A stretch of 64,000 nucleotides of DNA from Saccharobesus litoralis. GTDB taxonomy: Bacteria > Pseudomonadota > Gammaproteobacteria > Enterobacterales > Alteromonadaceae. The stretch is taken from assembly GCF_003063625.1 (NCBI RefSeq), contig NZ_CP026604.1, forward strand, positions 4,256,065 through 4,320,064, written 5' to 3'. The translations under genes and the position numbers were made by a program. The notes under the pieces are model-generated. The model saw only the letters and a list, made by a program, of their open reading frames with translations, searched no databases and had not been told where the DNA came from. This document shows, in pieces, positions 25,792-34,708 of this stretch (positions are counted from its first letter, which is position 1; every line of letters starts with the position of its first letter).

Positions 25792-27246
25792 TTATCCTAA
25801 CAAGCCTAATGAGGCATTTAATGCGTTACCTGTTCTTTGTAATTTAGATACAGTTAAATCAAGGCTAATATATTTATCACGTAAAATTTGTTCGTAGTTG
25901 GAAATTTGTTGATCCACTCTTAAACGTTGATCAAACAATAGCTCTTTTTGATCTTTCATCGCCGATTCGCGTGCTCGCAATAACCCACCGTATTGAGTGT
26001 ATTGATCAACATAATCATACATTTGCGATGCAATACCTTGGTCGGGATCGGTAAATAGCGTGGCTATTTCATCAAAATAATCATCCAACGCTTCATCTAA
26101 TTTATCTTGACCGCTACCAAAACCATACTCATCGGTGTCAGAAATTTGCAGTTTACCATCGTCGTCAAATGACACACCAATCTGAAATAAGGTGCCTAAA
26201 GATGAATTATCAACCGTACCCGATACTAACGAAGCTAACCCAGATTGAATACCGCGCACCATAAAGTCACCAGCTAACGCGCCGTCTTCTTCTAATTCTG
26301 ACTGACCATATTTGGTTAACGTGGTGATGGAATCCATTAAAGAGTTGTAGTTGTCGACAAAATCGGTAATTTTATTTTCGAGTGCATCTTTATCTGGGCC
26401 AACATCCAATGTCGAAGTTTTGTATACTGGATTACCGCCCGTATCCAGATAATCGACATCTGATAATTTAGATACTTCAAAAGATACGTACTCAATAACG
26501 TTTTCAAATTCGTTAGTGGCACTTTCCACCGCTAAGCCATCAATAACGGCTTTGGCATTAGATGCCGCTTGATTTTCAGTATTGCTATTAGCATCGGCTA
26601 ACCAAGCCATTAATCCATTGGTGGAGGTTAATGCTAAATCATTGCCTTCGCCGGTTACGTCCGAATTAAGTACTAATTTAGCACCCGCTGATGTACCTGT
26701 ATCAATAATACTGGCGGTAACACCAAAATTGTCCGTTGCATCATTAATTGCCGTTTTTAATTCAGCCAGCGTGGTAGTTGAAGTAACCGCGATATTGAAG
26801 GTGTCGCTGCCGACAGTAAAGGTTAGAGTGTCATCACCGCTAGCAACAGTATCAGACGTACTGGTAAAACCGGTTGCGGTATCAGCATCAGCTGAAACAA
26901 TACGACTGCCTTCGGCTAGTTGTTCAACTGATATTTGATACTTGCCTTCCAGTGCACTGTTACCGGCTTCTGCTGTAAACGGACCATCATCTTCTTCACT
27001 TACATCGGGATGAGATGCACGCGCAGAACGGCTTTGTAGATTATAGTCATTTTTCAGTTCATCTATGGCATCTTTGAAGCTGTCCATTTTCTCCATCAAG
27101 GTGCCAACGCCGGAAATTTGCGCTTCAAGCTCTTCTTCTTGCTTATCTAAACGCTCGTATTTAGGCGTACTCTCAGCTTCTAACAGCTGCGAAACCAAAC
27201 CATTTAGATCCAAACCTGAACCAACACCTATCGACTGAATGCCCAT
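25792..27246 (-). CDS. fliD: Flagellar hook-associated protein 2 (filament cap)
   Basis: 484 residues. The N-terminus MGIQSIGVGSGLDLNGLVSQLLEAE is the FliD_N signature, and the C-terminal region with YGSGQDKLDEALDDYF-like and VDQQISNYEQILRDKY segments is FliD_C, ending in a coiled-coil polymerisation helix. The cap protein is exported and promotes flagellin assembly at the filament tip. It is the second gene of flaG-fliD-fliS, and probably shares a message with flaG 16 bases upstream. Confidence 0.93.
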   Translation of the reverse strand: MGIQSIGVGSGLDLNGLVSQLLEAESTPKYERLDKQEEELEAQISGVGTLMEKMDSFKDAIDELKNDYNLQSRSARASHPDVSEEDDGPFTAEAGNSALEGKYQISVEQLAEGSRIVSADADTATGFTSTSDTVASGDDTLTFTVGSDTFNIAVTSTTTLAELKTAINDATDNFGVTASIIDTGTSAGAKLVLNSDVTGEGNDLALTSTNGLMAWLADANSNTENQAASNAKAVIDGLAVESATNEFENVIEYVSFEVSKLSDVDYLDTGGNPVYKTSTLDVGPDKDALENKITDFVDNYNSLMDSITTLTKYGQSELEEDGALAGDFMVRGIQSGLASLVSGTVDNSSLGTLFQIGVSFDDDGKLQISDTDEYGFGSGQDKLDEALDDYFDEIATLFTDPDQGIASQMYDYVDQYTQYGGLLRARESAMKDQKELLFDQRLRVDQQISNYEQILRDKYISLDLTVSKLQRTGNALNASLGLLG

Positions 27247-27262
27247 AGTGAACCTCTACAAC

Positions 27263-27718
27263 CTACACTTCGTTATTTAATAACACTCCCAATCCAACGG
27301 TTTCACCAATTTCTGATTGGAGTGACTTGATACGCTCTGATAATTTTAGCACTTCCTCGGAAGGAATTTGCCTAATAACTTCACCAGAACCCGCATCTGT
27401 GACTTTAATAATTGACCGATTGGTTTCATCATCAAAACTAAAACTCAAATCTTGATTTTTAGTTTGTACAAATGCTGAAACGTCAGCTAAAGCCGATTCA
27501 ATGCTCTCAATATCTAAATTATCGGCATTGCTCTGGTTTACTTTAGCCTGTTCATAATCAGAAAACTCAATAATTTTGCCATTATCGCTAGAATTTTTCG
27601 CTTCGTCTAACTCTACTGCTTTTTGATTGACGGTATCTAAAGCGGCATTGCCTTGCTCTTGGCCGCGCTCTTGTTTATAAGCAAAATTAATTCCAGATTG
27701 TTGCGATCCAATTTCCAT
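27263..27718 (-). CDS. flaG: FlaG family protein
   Basis: 151 residues from the ATG giving MEIGSQQSGIN, which has a GGAGG ribosome site six bases upstream; the longer open frame begins 30 codons earlier without support. The C-terminal domain has the FlaG pattern LSFSFDDETNRSIIKVTDAGSGEVIRQIPSEEVLKLSERI. FlaG proteins influence filament length and sit between flagellin and fliD in polarly flagellated bacteria, as here. No minus-strand sigma-28 promoter is visible directly upstream, so expression may come by read-through from the first flagellin gene. Confidence 0.9.
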   Translation of the reverse strand: MEIGSQQSGINFAYKQERGQEQGNAALDTVNQKAVELDEAKNSSDNGKIIEFSDYEQAKVNQSNADNLDIESIESALADVSAFVQTKNQDLSFSFDDETNRSIIKVTDAGSGEVIRQIPSEEVLKLSERIKSLQSEIGETVGLGVLLNNEV

Positions 27719-27760
27719 TTCAACCTCCGAATATAAATAAGAATAAAATGCCTTTCTCAC

Positions 27761-27787
27761 TAAAGTATTCGTCGGTGTGTCCGATAA
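27761..27787 (+). promoter_or_regulatory. Predicted sigma-28 promoter facing the first flagellin gene (antisense)
   Basis: On the plus strand: TAAAGTAT, 11 bases, TCCGATAA. The -10 is identical to that of three flagellin promoters here and the -35 shares TAAAG. It points rightward, away from flaG and into the 3' end of the flagellin gene, whose coding strand is minus. No plus-strand gene follows. The -10 lies at the base of a 10-bp inverted repeat (27771-27780 with 27805-27814). Confidence 0.55.
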
Positions 27788-27815
27788 AACTATTGAACAA
27801 CGAAACACACCGACA

Positions 27816-27868
27816 GTTAGCTGAGTTAACTAAGGCATTAATCCTTTATAAATATAAACTCAACTAAC
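27816..27868. repeat. Long imperfect hairpin after the first flagellin stop
   Basis: GTTAGCTGAGTT and AACTCAACTAAC form a 12-bp stem with one mismatch, two bases beyond the flagellin stop on the minus strand. No T-tract follows, so it may be a processing or stability structure, or a partial terminator, rather than a full one. It would also lie in any transcript from the rightward promoter next to it. Confidence 0.4.
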
Positions 27869-27870
27869 TA

Positions 27871-28701
27871 TTAACCTAATAAAGATAAAGCCGTTTGAGG
27901 ACGTTGATTGGCCTGACTTAATACTGAAATACTCGCTTGTTGTACAATTTGGTTACGCGTTAATTCAGCTGTTTCTGTAGCAAAGTCAGTATCACGAATT
28001 TGTGAACGAGCGCCTGATACATTTTCAATAACATTCGATAAGTTACGAATTGTTGATTGAAAACGGTTTTGTAAAGCACCTAATTCGGCACGTTGTGTAC
28101 CAATTGACGAAATTGCTGTATCAATTGCCGTTAACGCTGAAGATGCGCCACTTGCCGTTGAAATGTCAACTGTGCTCACACCTAAACCTGATGCACCATA
28201 ACTAGCACCATTAGATGATGAAAGGTTAACTGAAATAGTTTGACCTGAGTTAGCACCCACTAAAAATGCCGCTGAATAACCGCCACTCAAAAGTGCAGTA
28301 CCACCAAATTCAGTATCTGTACCGATTCGACTCATTTCTGAAATTAATGCAGTCACTTCTTGTTGCAATGCAGCTCTATCCGCTGAGGTATTAATACCGT
28401 TTTGTGATTGGATCGCAAGCTGACGAATGCGTTGTAATGATGTTGTGGTTTCTTGCAATGCACCTTCTGCAACTTGCACAACTGACACACCGTCATTGGC
28501 ATTACGTACAGCTTGGTTTAAACCTTGCAATTGCGATGTCATACGATCAGTAATTTGCAAACCGGCTGCATCATCAGCAGCACGGTTAATACGAAAACCT
28601 GACGATAAACGCTCGAAAGAAGTGTTTAATTTGTTACCTGCATCAAATAATTGACGCTGTGCATTTAACGAAGAAACGTTAGTGTTTACAAACATACTCA
28701 T
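27871..28701 (-). CDS. Flagellin 1
   Basis: 276 residues. The N-terminal D0/D1 region ([37 protein letters not shown]) and C-terminal D1/D0 ([20 protein letters not shown], ending ALSLLG) are canonical. Only a short Ser/Gly-rich centre (SSSNGASYGASGLGVSTVDIST) joins them, so there is no D2/D3 domain. This centre is the surface-exposed part where sialic-acid-like sugars are usually attached, which fits the pse cluster alongside. It differs from the other three copies at more positions (NKLNTSFERL; SQIRDTDF). It has its own sigma-28 promoter and a leader of about 150 bases. Confidence 0.95.
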   Translation of the reverse strand: MSMFVNTNVSSLNAQRQLFDAGNKLNTSFERLSSGFRINRAADDAAGLQITDRMTSQLQGLNQAVRNANDGVSVVQVAEGALQETTTSLQRIRQLAIQSQNGINTSADRAALQQEVTALISEMSRIGTDTEFGGTALLSGGYSAAFLVGANSGQTISVNLSSSNGASYGASGLGVSTVDISTASGASSALTAIDTAISSIGTQRAELGALQNRFQSTIRNLSNVIENVSGARSQIRDTDFATETAELTRNQIVQQASISVLSQANQRPQTALSLLG

Positions 28702-28855
28702 AATAATATCTCCTGAAAACTAATCTTGCTTGTTCCCCTCAGAACGTTGATGCAAGTTAGCTTGCCTTAATTAACTCGTAAGAGTCACCTCTAAACCAAT
28801 TGAAATCCGGCCCCTCAACCATCATTCAAAATATCGGTATCCCCCTCGTTAATAG

Positions 28856-28882
28856 TTATCGGTCAGGTCTGAAGAACCTTTA
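28856..28882 (-). promoter_or_regulatory. Predicted sigma-28 promoter of flagellin 1
   Basis: Minus strand: TAAAGGTT, 11 bases, ACCGATAA. Good match to the FliA consensus (TAAAGTTT-N11-GCCGATAA). Confidence 0.8.
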
Positions 28883-29032
28883 GGATTTTTTTTGATTTTT
28901 TTATAAAAAAACCCAAATTATTTTTAAACAATTGAATTTAAATGATTTTTTAATTTTATTTTTTGATAAAAAGATGATGATTAGGTAAATAACTAACCAC
29001 TTTTTATACTGTGGTCAGTCACAAGGGTTTAG

Positions 29033-29330
29033 TTTTGTGGGCTCTGCAAACAGAAATGTTTGCCCACAAAGATGGCTTTTGCAGGCTCGCAAACATAAAT
29101 GTTCGCCCACAAGAGTTAGTTTTGCAGGCTCGCAAACATAAATGTTCGCCCACAAGAGTTAGTTTTGCAGGCTCGCAAACATAAATGTTCGCCCACAAGA
29201 GTTGGTTTTGCAGGCTCGCAAACATGAATATTCGCCCACAAGAGCTGGTTTTGCAGGCTCGTAAACATAAATGTTCGCCCACAAAGGTGGCTTTTGCAGG
29301 CTCGCAAACATAAATGTTCGTATCTACGAT
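29033..29330. repeat. 43-bp tandem repeat array 1
   Basis: Seven successive units with starts at about 29033, 29077, 29120, 29163, 29206, 29249 and 29292: a constant 43-bp period with one extra base after the first unit. Each unit contains GCAAACAT-AA-ATGTTCGC, an inverted repeat with one mismatch, then CCCACAA and a variable GAGTTAG-type linker. The minus strand stays open through the array because 43 is not a multiple of three and each unit is read in a new frame, so the long open frames there are not credible genes. Confidence 0.9.
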
Positions 29331-29583
29331 AAATTGGAAAGTAAAGCCGACCCGCAAAACTGACGCCAGGAGGTAGTGAGGATTGAGGTATTTGACCATC
29401 ATTTTTGCTAGTCGGCTAGTGGGCATTAAATTTAAAGTTTATAACTCATGCCCAATATCAAAAATCAACAGATAAAACAGAGGGAAGCTTTAACTGCTTT
29501 TATTGATACAGTTGAATATCCTTGTGAATATTTCAATTTAATACTAGGACTAATACTAAGCAGGAAATGTGCCAGAGAAAACG
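29331..29583. other. Gene-less spacer
   Basis: Between the repeat array and the hairpin below. It holds one half of an 18-bp inverted repeat pair (29361-29378; partner at 31057-31074) and no recognisable gene. Confidence 0.5.
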
Positions 29584-29617
29584 GCTTGAGGTTTCCCATT
29601 ACTGGATAACCTCAAGC
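29584..29617 (-). terminator. Terminator-like hairpin downstream of flagellin 2
   Basis: GCTTGAGGTT and AACCTCAAGC form a perfect 10-bp stem around a 14-base loop; on the minus strand it is followed by CGTTTTCT. It lies about 230 bases beyond the flagellin 2 stop and could end that transcript. Confidence 0.45.
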
Positions 29618-29833
29618 TAGGACTCAAACTTGGAGAGAGTGAGTATTTTCAAAGAGGGTCGTTAAACAAACTTAAAAACCAATAGTTTCAACAAGCTCGT
29701 TTAACCAATAAAAACTTAACGTAGCAATGAACAACTAACTTTAAAGACTCAGATTCTGTTCAAGGCCTTCAACCAAATGCTAGTGCTACACTCGCTATTT
29801 AGTTGATTTAAAAAATGTGCATTTCAATTCAAG

Positions 29834-29861
29834 TATTAGGTGGTTAATTAACCACCTAATA
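29834..29861. repeat. 28-bp perfect palindrome spanning the flagellin 2 stop codon
   Basis: The two arms TATTAGGTGGTTAA and TTAACCACCTAATA are exact reverse complements with no loop. The flagellin 2 stop lies inside. In RNA this gives a strong stem ending the coding sequence, with a run of six T about 18 bases further on the minus strand. Confidence 0.7.
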
Positions 29862-30681
29862 ATGATAAAGCCGCTTGAGGACGTTGATTTGCTTGAGACA
29901 ATACCGTTTGGCTGGCTTGCTGTAATATTTGGCTACGCGTTAAATTAGCCGTTTCTTCTGCAAAATCAGTGTCTTTAATACGAGAGCGCGCGCCTGATAC
30001 ATTCTCAACAACATTAGTTAAGTTTCTGATGGTAGATTGAAAACGGTTTTGTAGTGCACCTAATTCAGCTCGGGCCGCACCTATGGTAGAGATAGCCGCA
30101 TCAAGGGCAGTTAACGCTGAAGAAGCTCCACCAGTAGTTGTAACATCGACTGTACCTACGCCTAAGCCTGAAGCCCCAAAACTAGCACCTGTCGTTGTTG
30201 ATAAATTAACTGAGATAGTTTGACCTGCATTGGCACCCACTAAAAAAGCAGATGAGAATGTGCCGCTTAAAATATTCACGCCACCAAACTGAGTATCGGT
30301 TGCGATCCGGCTTAATTCGCTGATTAATGCTGTCACTTCTTGTTGTAAAGCAGTTCTATCTGATGAGGTGTTAATACCATTTTGCGATTGAATAGCTAAC
30401 TGTCTAATACGTTGTAAAGACGTTGTGGTTTCTTGCATTGCACCTTCAGCCGTTTGGGTTAGTGAAATCGCATCGTTAGCGTTTCTAACCGCTTGATTAA
30501 GGCCTTGAATTTGAGAAGTCATACGGTCAGTGATTTGTAAACCTGCCGCATCATCTGACGCGCGGTTAATACGAAAACCTGAAGATAAACGCTCAAAAGA
30601 AGTACTTAACGCATTACCTGAGCCCACTAATTGGCGTTGTGCATTTAATGAAGATACATTGGTATTTACAAACATAGTCAT
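29848..30681 (-). CDS. Flagellin 2
   Basis: 277 residues with an extra terminal Gly (LSLLGG) compared with the other copies. It has canonical D0/D1 ends, and a threonine-rich short centre ([24 protein letters not shown]) offering O-glycosylation sites. It is very similar to flagellin 4. The gene has its own sigma-28 promoter about 100 bases upstream of the ATG and a perfect palindrome over its stop codon. It is the only flagellin gene flanked on both sides by the 18-bp inverted repeat described under findings. Confidence 0.95.
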   Translation of the reverse strand: MTMFVNTNVSSLNAQRQLVGSGNALSTSFERLSSGFRINRASDDAAGLQITDRMTSQIQGLNQAVRNANDAISLTQTAEGAMQETTTSLQRIRQLAIQSQNGINTSSDRTALQQEVTALISELSRIATDTQFGGVNILSGTFSSAFLVGANAGQTISVNLSTTTGASFGASGLGVGTVDVTTTGGASSALTALDAAISTIGAARAELGALQNRFQSTIRNLTNVVENVSGARSRIKDTDFAEETANLTRSQILQQASQTVLSQANQRPQAALSLLGG

Positions 30682-30779
30682 GATAACTCTCTCCTAATTT
30701 TATTAAAATAATTGTGCTTACCTATTGAAAGTCACAATGTCAGAGCCTTTGTTATTGTTTTTGCCTCCGGACAATTAAG

Positions 30780-30806
30780 TTATCGGAGCCACACAAAAAC
30801 TCTTTA
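30780..30806 (-). promoter_or_regulatory. Predicted sigma-28 promoter of flagellin 2
   Basis: Minus strand: TAAAGAGT, 11 bases, TCCGATAA. Confidence 0.8.
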
Positions 30807-31115
30807 GAAAAAATTAGGAGGAAAGTTTTGCCGTTTTATAGGCAATTCTATTCCTTATGTATCCTTGTTTTGCCATTCCTTCAAAAATGAAAATTTCTCG
30901 TTATCGCTACCTCATTGTTATAACTAAAAAATTACCTGTATCTCATCCGTTTTTACTCTCGCGAAAAAGGTTGGGAGACGCTCCCCCAACCGATCGCTCC
31001 TTTTTAATAAAGGTGAGAGCGAGCGATTCCTCACCGTTTGGTTATGTAACCGATCGCACTACCTCCTGGCGTCATGTCCCAAACGGATGGAAACAGAGCC
31101 TAGGTTAATTAATAA
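30807..31115. other. Intergenic region rich in inverted repeats
   Basis: No convincing gene. It contains GGTTGGG / CCCCAACC arms near 30970-30990, CCGTTTGG / CCAAACGG arms about 38 bases apart near 31034-31086, and the second half of the 18-bp inverted repeat pair (31057-31074). A palindrome-like GGTTAATTA / TAATTAACC overlaps the flagellin 3 stop. An 83-codon plus-strand frame here overlaps these structures and is probably not coding. Confidence 0.5.
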
Positions 31116-31946
31116 TTAACCTAATAGAGATAAAGCAGCCTGTGGTCGTTGGTTTGCCTGTGACAATACCGTTTGGCTTGCTTGCTGAACAATTTGGTTA
31201 CGCGTTAATTCAGCCGTTTCAGTTGCGAAGTCAGTATCTTTAATACGTGAACGCGCACCTGATACGTTTTCAACAACGTTAGATAAGTTACGAATAGTTG
31301 ATTGGAAACGGTTTTGTAACGCACCAAGTTCCGCACGTTGTGCACCAATTGATGAAATAGCTGTATCAATTGATGTTAATGCAGCAGATGCCCCAGAAGC
31401 CGTTGATACATCAACCGAGCCTACACCTAAACCTGACGCACCGAAGCTCGCGCCATTAGATGAAGATAAGTTAACTGAAATAGTTTGACCTGAGTTTGCA
31501 CCCACTAAAAATGCCGCAGAAAAAGTACCACTTAAGATTTCAACGCCACCAAATTCAGTATCTGTTGCAATACGACTCATTTCAGCAACTAACGCAGTCA
31601 CTTCTTGTTGCAGCGCTGCACGGTCTGCAGAGGTATTAATACCATTTTGCGACTGAATAGCTAATTGACGAATACGTTGTAATGAAGTTGTAGTTTCTTG
31701 TAACGCACCTTCAGCGGTTTGCGTTAAAGAAATTGCGTCGTTCGCGTTACGTACAGCTTGATTTAAGCCTTGGATCTGCGAAGTCATACGATCGGTGATC
31801 TGTAAACCAGCAGCATCATCTGATGCTCGGTTAATACGGAAACCAGAAGATAAGCGCTCAAAAGAAACACTTAAATTATTGCCTGAGTTCGATAACTGTC
31901 TTTGCGCATTTAACGAAGACACGTTGGTGTTTACGAACATAGCCAT
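31116..31946 (-). CDS. Flagellin 3
   Basis: 276 residues from the ATG giving MAMFVNTNV, which has GGAG nine bases upstream; an in-frame GTG three codons earlier is less likely. D0/D1 segments are intact ([27 protein letters not shown]). The centre is serine-rich ([25 protein letters not shown]), closer to flagellin 1 than to flagellins 2 and 4. It has its own sigma-28 promoter and a leader of about 110 bases. Four short flagellins made from separate promoters suggest a mixed filament with segments or a fixed assembly order (inference). Confidence 0.95.
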   Translation of the reverse strand: MAMFVNTNVSSLNAQRQLSNSGNNLSVSFERLSSGFRINRASDDAAGLQITDRMTSQIQGLNQAVRNANDAISLTQTAEGALQETTTSLQRIRQLAIQSQNGINTSADRAALQQEVTALVAEMSRIATDTEFGGVEILSGTFSAAFLVGANSGQTISVNLSSSNGASFGASGLGVGSVDVSTASGASAALTSIDTAISSIGAQRAELGALQNRFQSTIRNLSNVVENVSGARSRIKDTDFATETAELTRNQIVQQASQTVLSQANQRPQAALSLLG

Positions 31947-32061
31947 AGTTCTCACTCCTATAGATATATTAATAACACAAACAAATCAAAAATAGAGATG
32001 TTTATGAGCTAAATGAAACAAACTATCGTTTAATAAACGTTTTATATCTGTCTCTATCTAT

Positions 32062-32088
32062 TTATCGGACATCAATGAAATTACTTTA
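32062..32088 (-). promoter_or_regulatory. Predicted sigma-28 promoter of flagellin 3
   Basis: Minus strand: TAAAGTAA, 11 bases, TCCGATAA. Confidence 0.8.
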
Positions 32089-32226
32089 GAAATTAAATTA
32101 AATATTTTTAACTTAAAAATACAAATTAAATAAAATGTATAAACACTAAACACCAATATATATTTTAAATCAATAAATAGAAATGATAACAGAAAAAAAC
32201 TGTTATTTAACAACGAGGTAAAAAGA

Positions 32227-32246
32227 CCGAAAGAAAATTCTTTCGG
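32227..32246 (-). terminator. Terminator-like hairpin
   Basis: CCGAAAGAA and TTCTTTCGG form a perfect 9-bp stem with a 2-base loop; on the minus strand it is followed by TCTTTTTACC. It lies upstream of the flagellin 3 promoter and would insulate it from transcription arriving from the right. Confidence 0.55.
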
Positions 32247-32249
32247 CCA

Positions 32250-33335
32250 AACGCCCTACTTAGGAGAGATTGAGCGAAACGGGTATAAACAGCACTATTT
32301 AAAGTGTTTAAAGCCAGCTTTTTGGTAAAGCATCTCCTGTTTCAATCAGCAATAATCTCAGTCAGCATGCTTCATCCTGACCTCGCCCCTGTTAGTCGTC
32401 ATTGATTGTTTTAGGTCTTGTGTTTTCAAGTCTGGCCGAAACAATTGCATCTTCGAAACTAGCTCCTATTTATAAGATTCGATTCCATTCGCTATCGAAG
32501 TTCTCAAACTATTTGTTACGGTCACGTCACAGTCCTAAGTTTTCAATCACAAACCAACAACGCTGTATCTCTACTTAATGTCTTTATTCCGATCAATTTA
32601 TCTATTTTTTACGCTGAATAAGGCAAGCCACAACCACCAAACGTCAATCATCACCCGGTGTTAATTAACACCCTCACACAGGTAAATTAAACATAAGACA
32701 GGTTTTAAAGCCTTGTTTTTATACCAAGTGCTCAGCGAGTGATCATGTGAAAACAGTTAACTTACAGCTCATAGCCTTGGTCCTACAGCAAAATAAAAAG
32801 CCGTATGCTAAAATCTGTTATGTTTTCTGTTTCCAATCAAAATCACGCAACCACCCTATTCGTATAAACAAGCTTTACCCACTCAGCACAATTAAACAGC
32901 GTCTATCAAGCTCGTTAATGATTGTTAGCTATACTCTGACACTAGCTGGAGCACTAAAAAACTACCAACGAGTCAGCATTTCAGATATTTACTTGCGCTT
33001 GCCCTAATAGCTATATTTAGCCGTAAAGAAATGCGCTCTGTTCCACATAACAACTAAGATCCATTCAGCTAGTACCTTTTCAGTAAAAATGATCCATTGA
33101 ACCTCTTGTAGGTCACCTTCAGGCCAATATTTAAACCATTGTGACTCGCGTACCCATCGGCATATAAACCGACCTACACTGAAAAACGTCAACCAATCAA
33201 AATCGAATTAAAAAAATCCTAACTTGTGCATATAACTTGCTGTTAAAAAAATAAATTGATCATTGAACTCATCATTAAGTGATAACCATAAAGAAAATAT
33301 TGCTGATCATCTGACTTAAAAAATCTGGCTTAAAA
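32250..33335. other. Gene-less 1.1-kb gap between flagellins 3 and 4
   Basis: No reading frame here looks like a known protein. Frames of 86 codons (plus, 32747) and 62 codons (minus, 33192) exist, but with biased or unlikely compositions. A 16-bp perfect palindrome GGTGTTAATTAACACC is at 32657-32672. It may be decayed mobile or flagellar DNA; I cannot assign it. Confidence 0.4.
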
Positions 33336-33338
33336 AGC

Positions 33339-33359
33339 AGCGGTGTTTTAATCACCGCT
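33339..33359 (-). terminator. Terminator of flagellin 4
   Basis: AGCGGTG and CACCGCT form a 7-bp stem around a 7-base loop, followed on the minus strand by GCTTTTTAAG. It lies 12 bases beyond the flagellin 4 stop. Confidence 0.7.
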
Positions 33360-33371
33360 TAAACTTTTTTA

Positions 33372-34202
33372 TTAACCAAGTAATGATAAAGCCGCTTGTG
33401 GTCGCTGGTTAGCCTGCGACAATACAGTTTGGCTTGCTTGTTGTAATATTTGGTTACGAGTTAACTCGGCTGTCTCTGTCGCAAAATCGGTATCTTTAAT
33501 TCGCGAGCGAGCGCCTGAAACATTTTCAACAACATTGGATAAGTTTCGAATAGTTGACTGAAAGCGGTTTTGTACAGCACCTAGCTCAGCTCGAGTTGCC
33601 CCTATGGTGGAAATTGCCGTATCAATCGCGGCTAAGGCAGCTGATGCTCCGGTTGTCGTTGTTACGTCAACAGTACCAACACCTAAACCTGAAGCCCCAA
33701 AGCTAGCACCGGTCGCAGATGATAAATTAACAGAGATAGTTTGACCTGCATTAGCCCCCACTAAAAAAGCAGAGGAAAAAGTACCACTAAGAATGTTTAC
33801 GCCACCAAACTGAGTGTCTGTTGCAATTCGGCTTAATTCGCTAACTAACGCGGTGACTTCTTGTTGTAAGGCAGCTCGGTCAGCAGAAGTATTGATACCA
33901 TTTTGCGACTGAATGGCTAACTGACGAATACGCTGCAATGAGGTTGTTGTTTCTTGCATCGCACCTTCAGCAGTTTGCGCTAAAGAAATCGCATCATTGG
34001 CGTTTCTTACCGCTTGGTTTAAACCTTGTATCTGCGAGGTCATACGGTCGGTAATTTGCAAACCAGCAGCATCATCTGATGCTCGGTTGATACGAAAACC
34101 TGACGATAAACGTTCAAAAGATGTACTTAATGAATTGCCTGAGCCCATTAATTGACGTTGGGCATTAAGCGAAGATACATTTGTGTTTACAAACATAGCC
34201 AT
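33372..34202 (-). CDS. Flagellin 4
   Basis: 276 residues, first of the four in transcription order. D0/D1 ends are canonical and the centre is short ([24 protein letters not shown]), with a threonine cluster shared with flagellin 2. Sequence differences from flagellin 2 are scattered (ALAAIDTAISTIGATRAELGAVQ). It has a sigma-28 promoter about 120 bases upstream of the ATG and a good terminator directly after the stop, so it is a single-gene transcript. Confidence 0.95.
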   Translation of the reverse strand: MAMFVNTNVSSLNAQRQLMGSGNSLSTSFERLSSGFRINRASDDAAGLQITDRMTSQIQGLNQAVRNANDAISLAQTAEGAMQETTTSLQRIRQLAIQSQNGINTSADRAALQQEVTALVSELSRIATDTQFGGVNILSGTFSSAFLVGANAGQTISVNLSSATGASFGASGLGVGTVDVTTTTGASAALAAIDTAISTIGATRAELGAVQNRFQSTIRNLSNVVENVSGARSRIKDTDFATETAELTRNQILQQASQTVLSQANQRPQAALSLLG

Positions 34203-34320
34203 AATTTTACTCTCCTAATTAAAGCGCACTTCTACTTACATTAACTATATAAATAGCGTGCTTATTTTAGTTTTTTAATAAACCTTGTATTTTTGTATGC
34301 AATTCCTCTTTGCACTTAAA

Positions 34321-34347
34321 TTATCGGAGTTTAAAAAAAATCCTTTA
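34321..34347 (-). promoter_or_regulatory. Predicted sigma-28 promoter of flagellin 4
   Basis: Minus strand: TAAAGGAT, 11 bases, TCCGATAA. Confidence 0.8.
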
Positions 34348-34622
34348 GCTAATTAGTTGAGTTTTTTTAGTCTTTTTATTAATTTTAATGCTAAAGATTA
34401 AGGCTATACTGACGAGTGTAAAGCGAATCAAATAAAACCAAACAAAAGCCTAAAGTTTGTTTAATTTTGTCGAGTCAGACTAAGAAATTAAAACTTTAGA
34501 CTTAATTGTTTATCGGCAGCTGATTGTTTTGCGTGAATAAAATTTGTTTATTATTCAGGTAACTACTCAGCGTGTTTATAAATAGAATTGAATTTCTTCC
34601 GCTGGTATAAAAAATTACCGTC

Positions 34623-34681
34623 ATACCTGAGTATTCAGGTATCCAGCGCCTTTATTAAAGTAAACGGAGCTCACGTTTACT
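34623..34681. repeat. Pair of REP-like hairpins
   Basis: ATACCTGA-GTAT-TCAGGTAT (8-bp perfect stem), then AGTAAACG / CGTTTACT (8-bp stem, 7-base loop). This region, between the flagellin 4 promoter and the two-hairpin element, contains no gene. Confidence 0.55.
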
Positions 34682-34708
34682 AAACAAAGTCACTAGATTA
34701 CCGCATTC

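Noticed and set aside
29019-29426. 135-codon minus-strand open frame rich in repeated CLRACK/ASLQN segments
   Set aside because: It is the 43-bp repeat array read in rotating frames; the period is not a multiple of three and composition is not protein-like.
30857-31108. 83-codon plus-strand frame
   Set aside because: Overlaps inverted repeats and half of the 18-bp repeat pair; no ribosome site or recognisable domain.
32747-33192. Two small open frames (86 and 62 codons) in the flagellin 3-4 gap
   Set aside because: No start signals, family resemblance or sensible composition.
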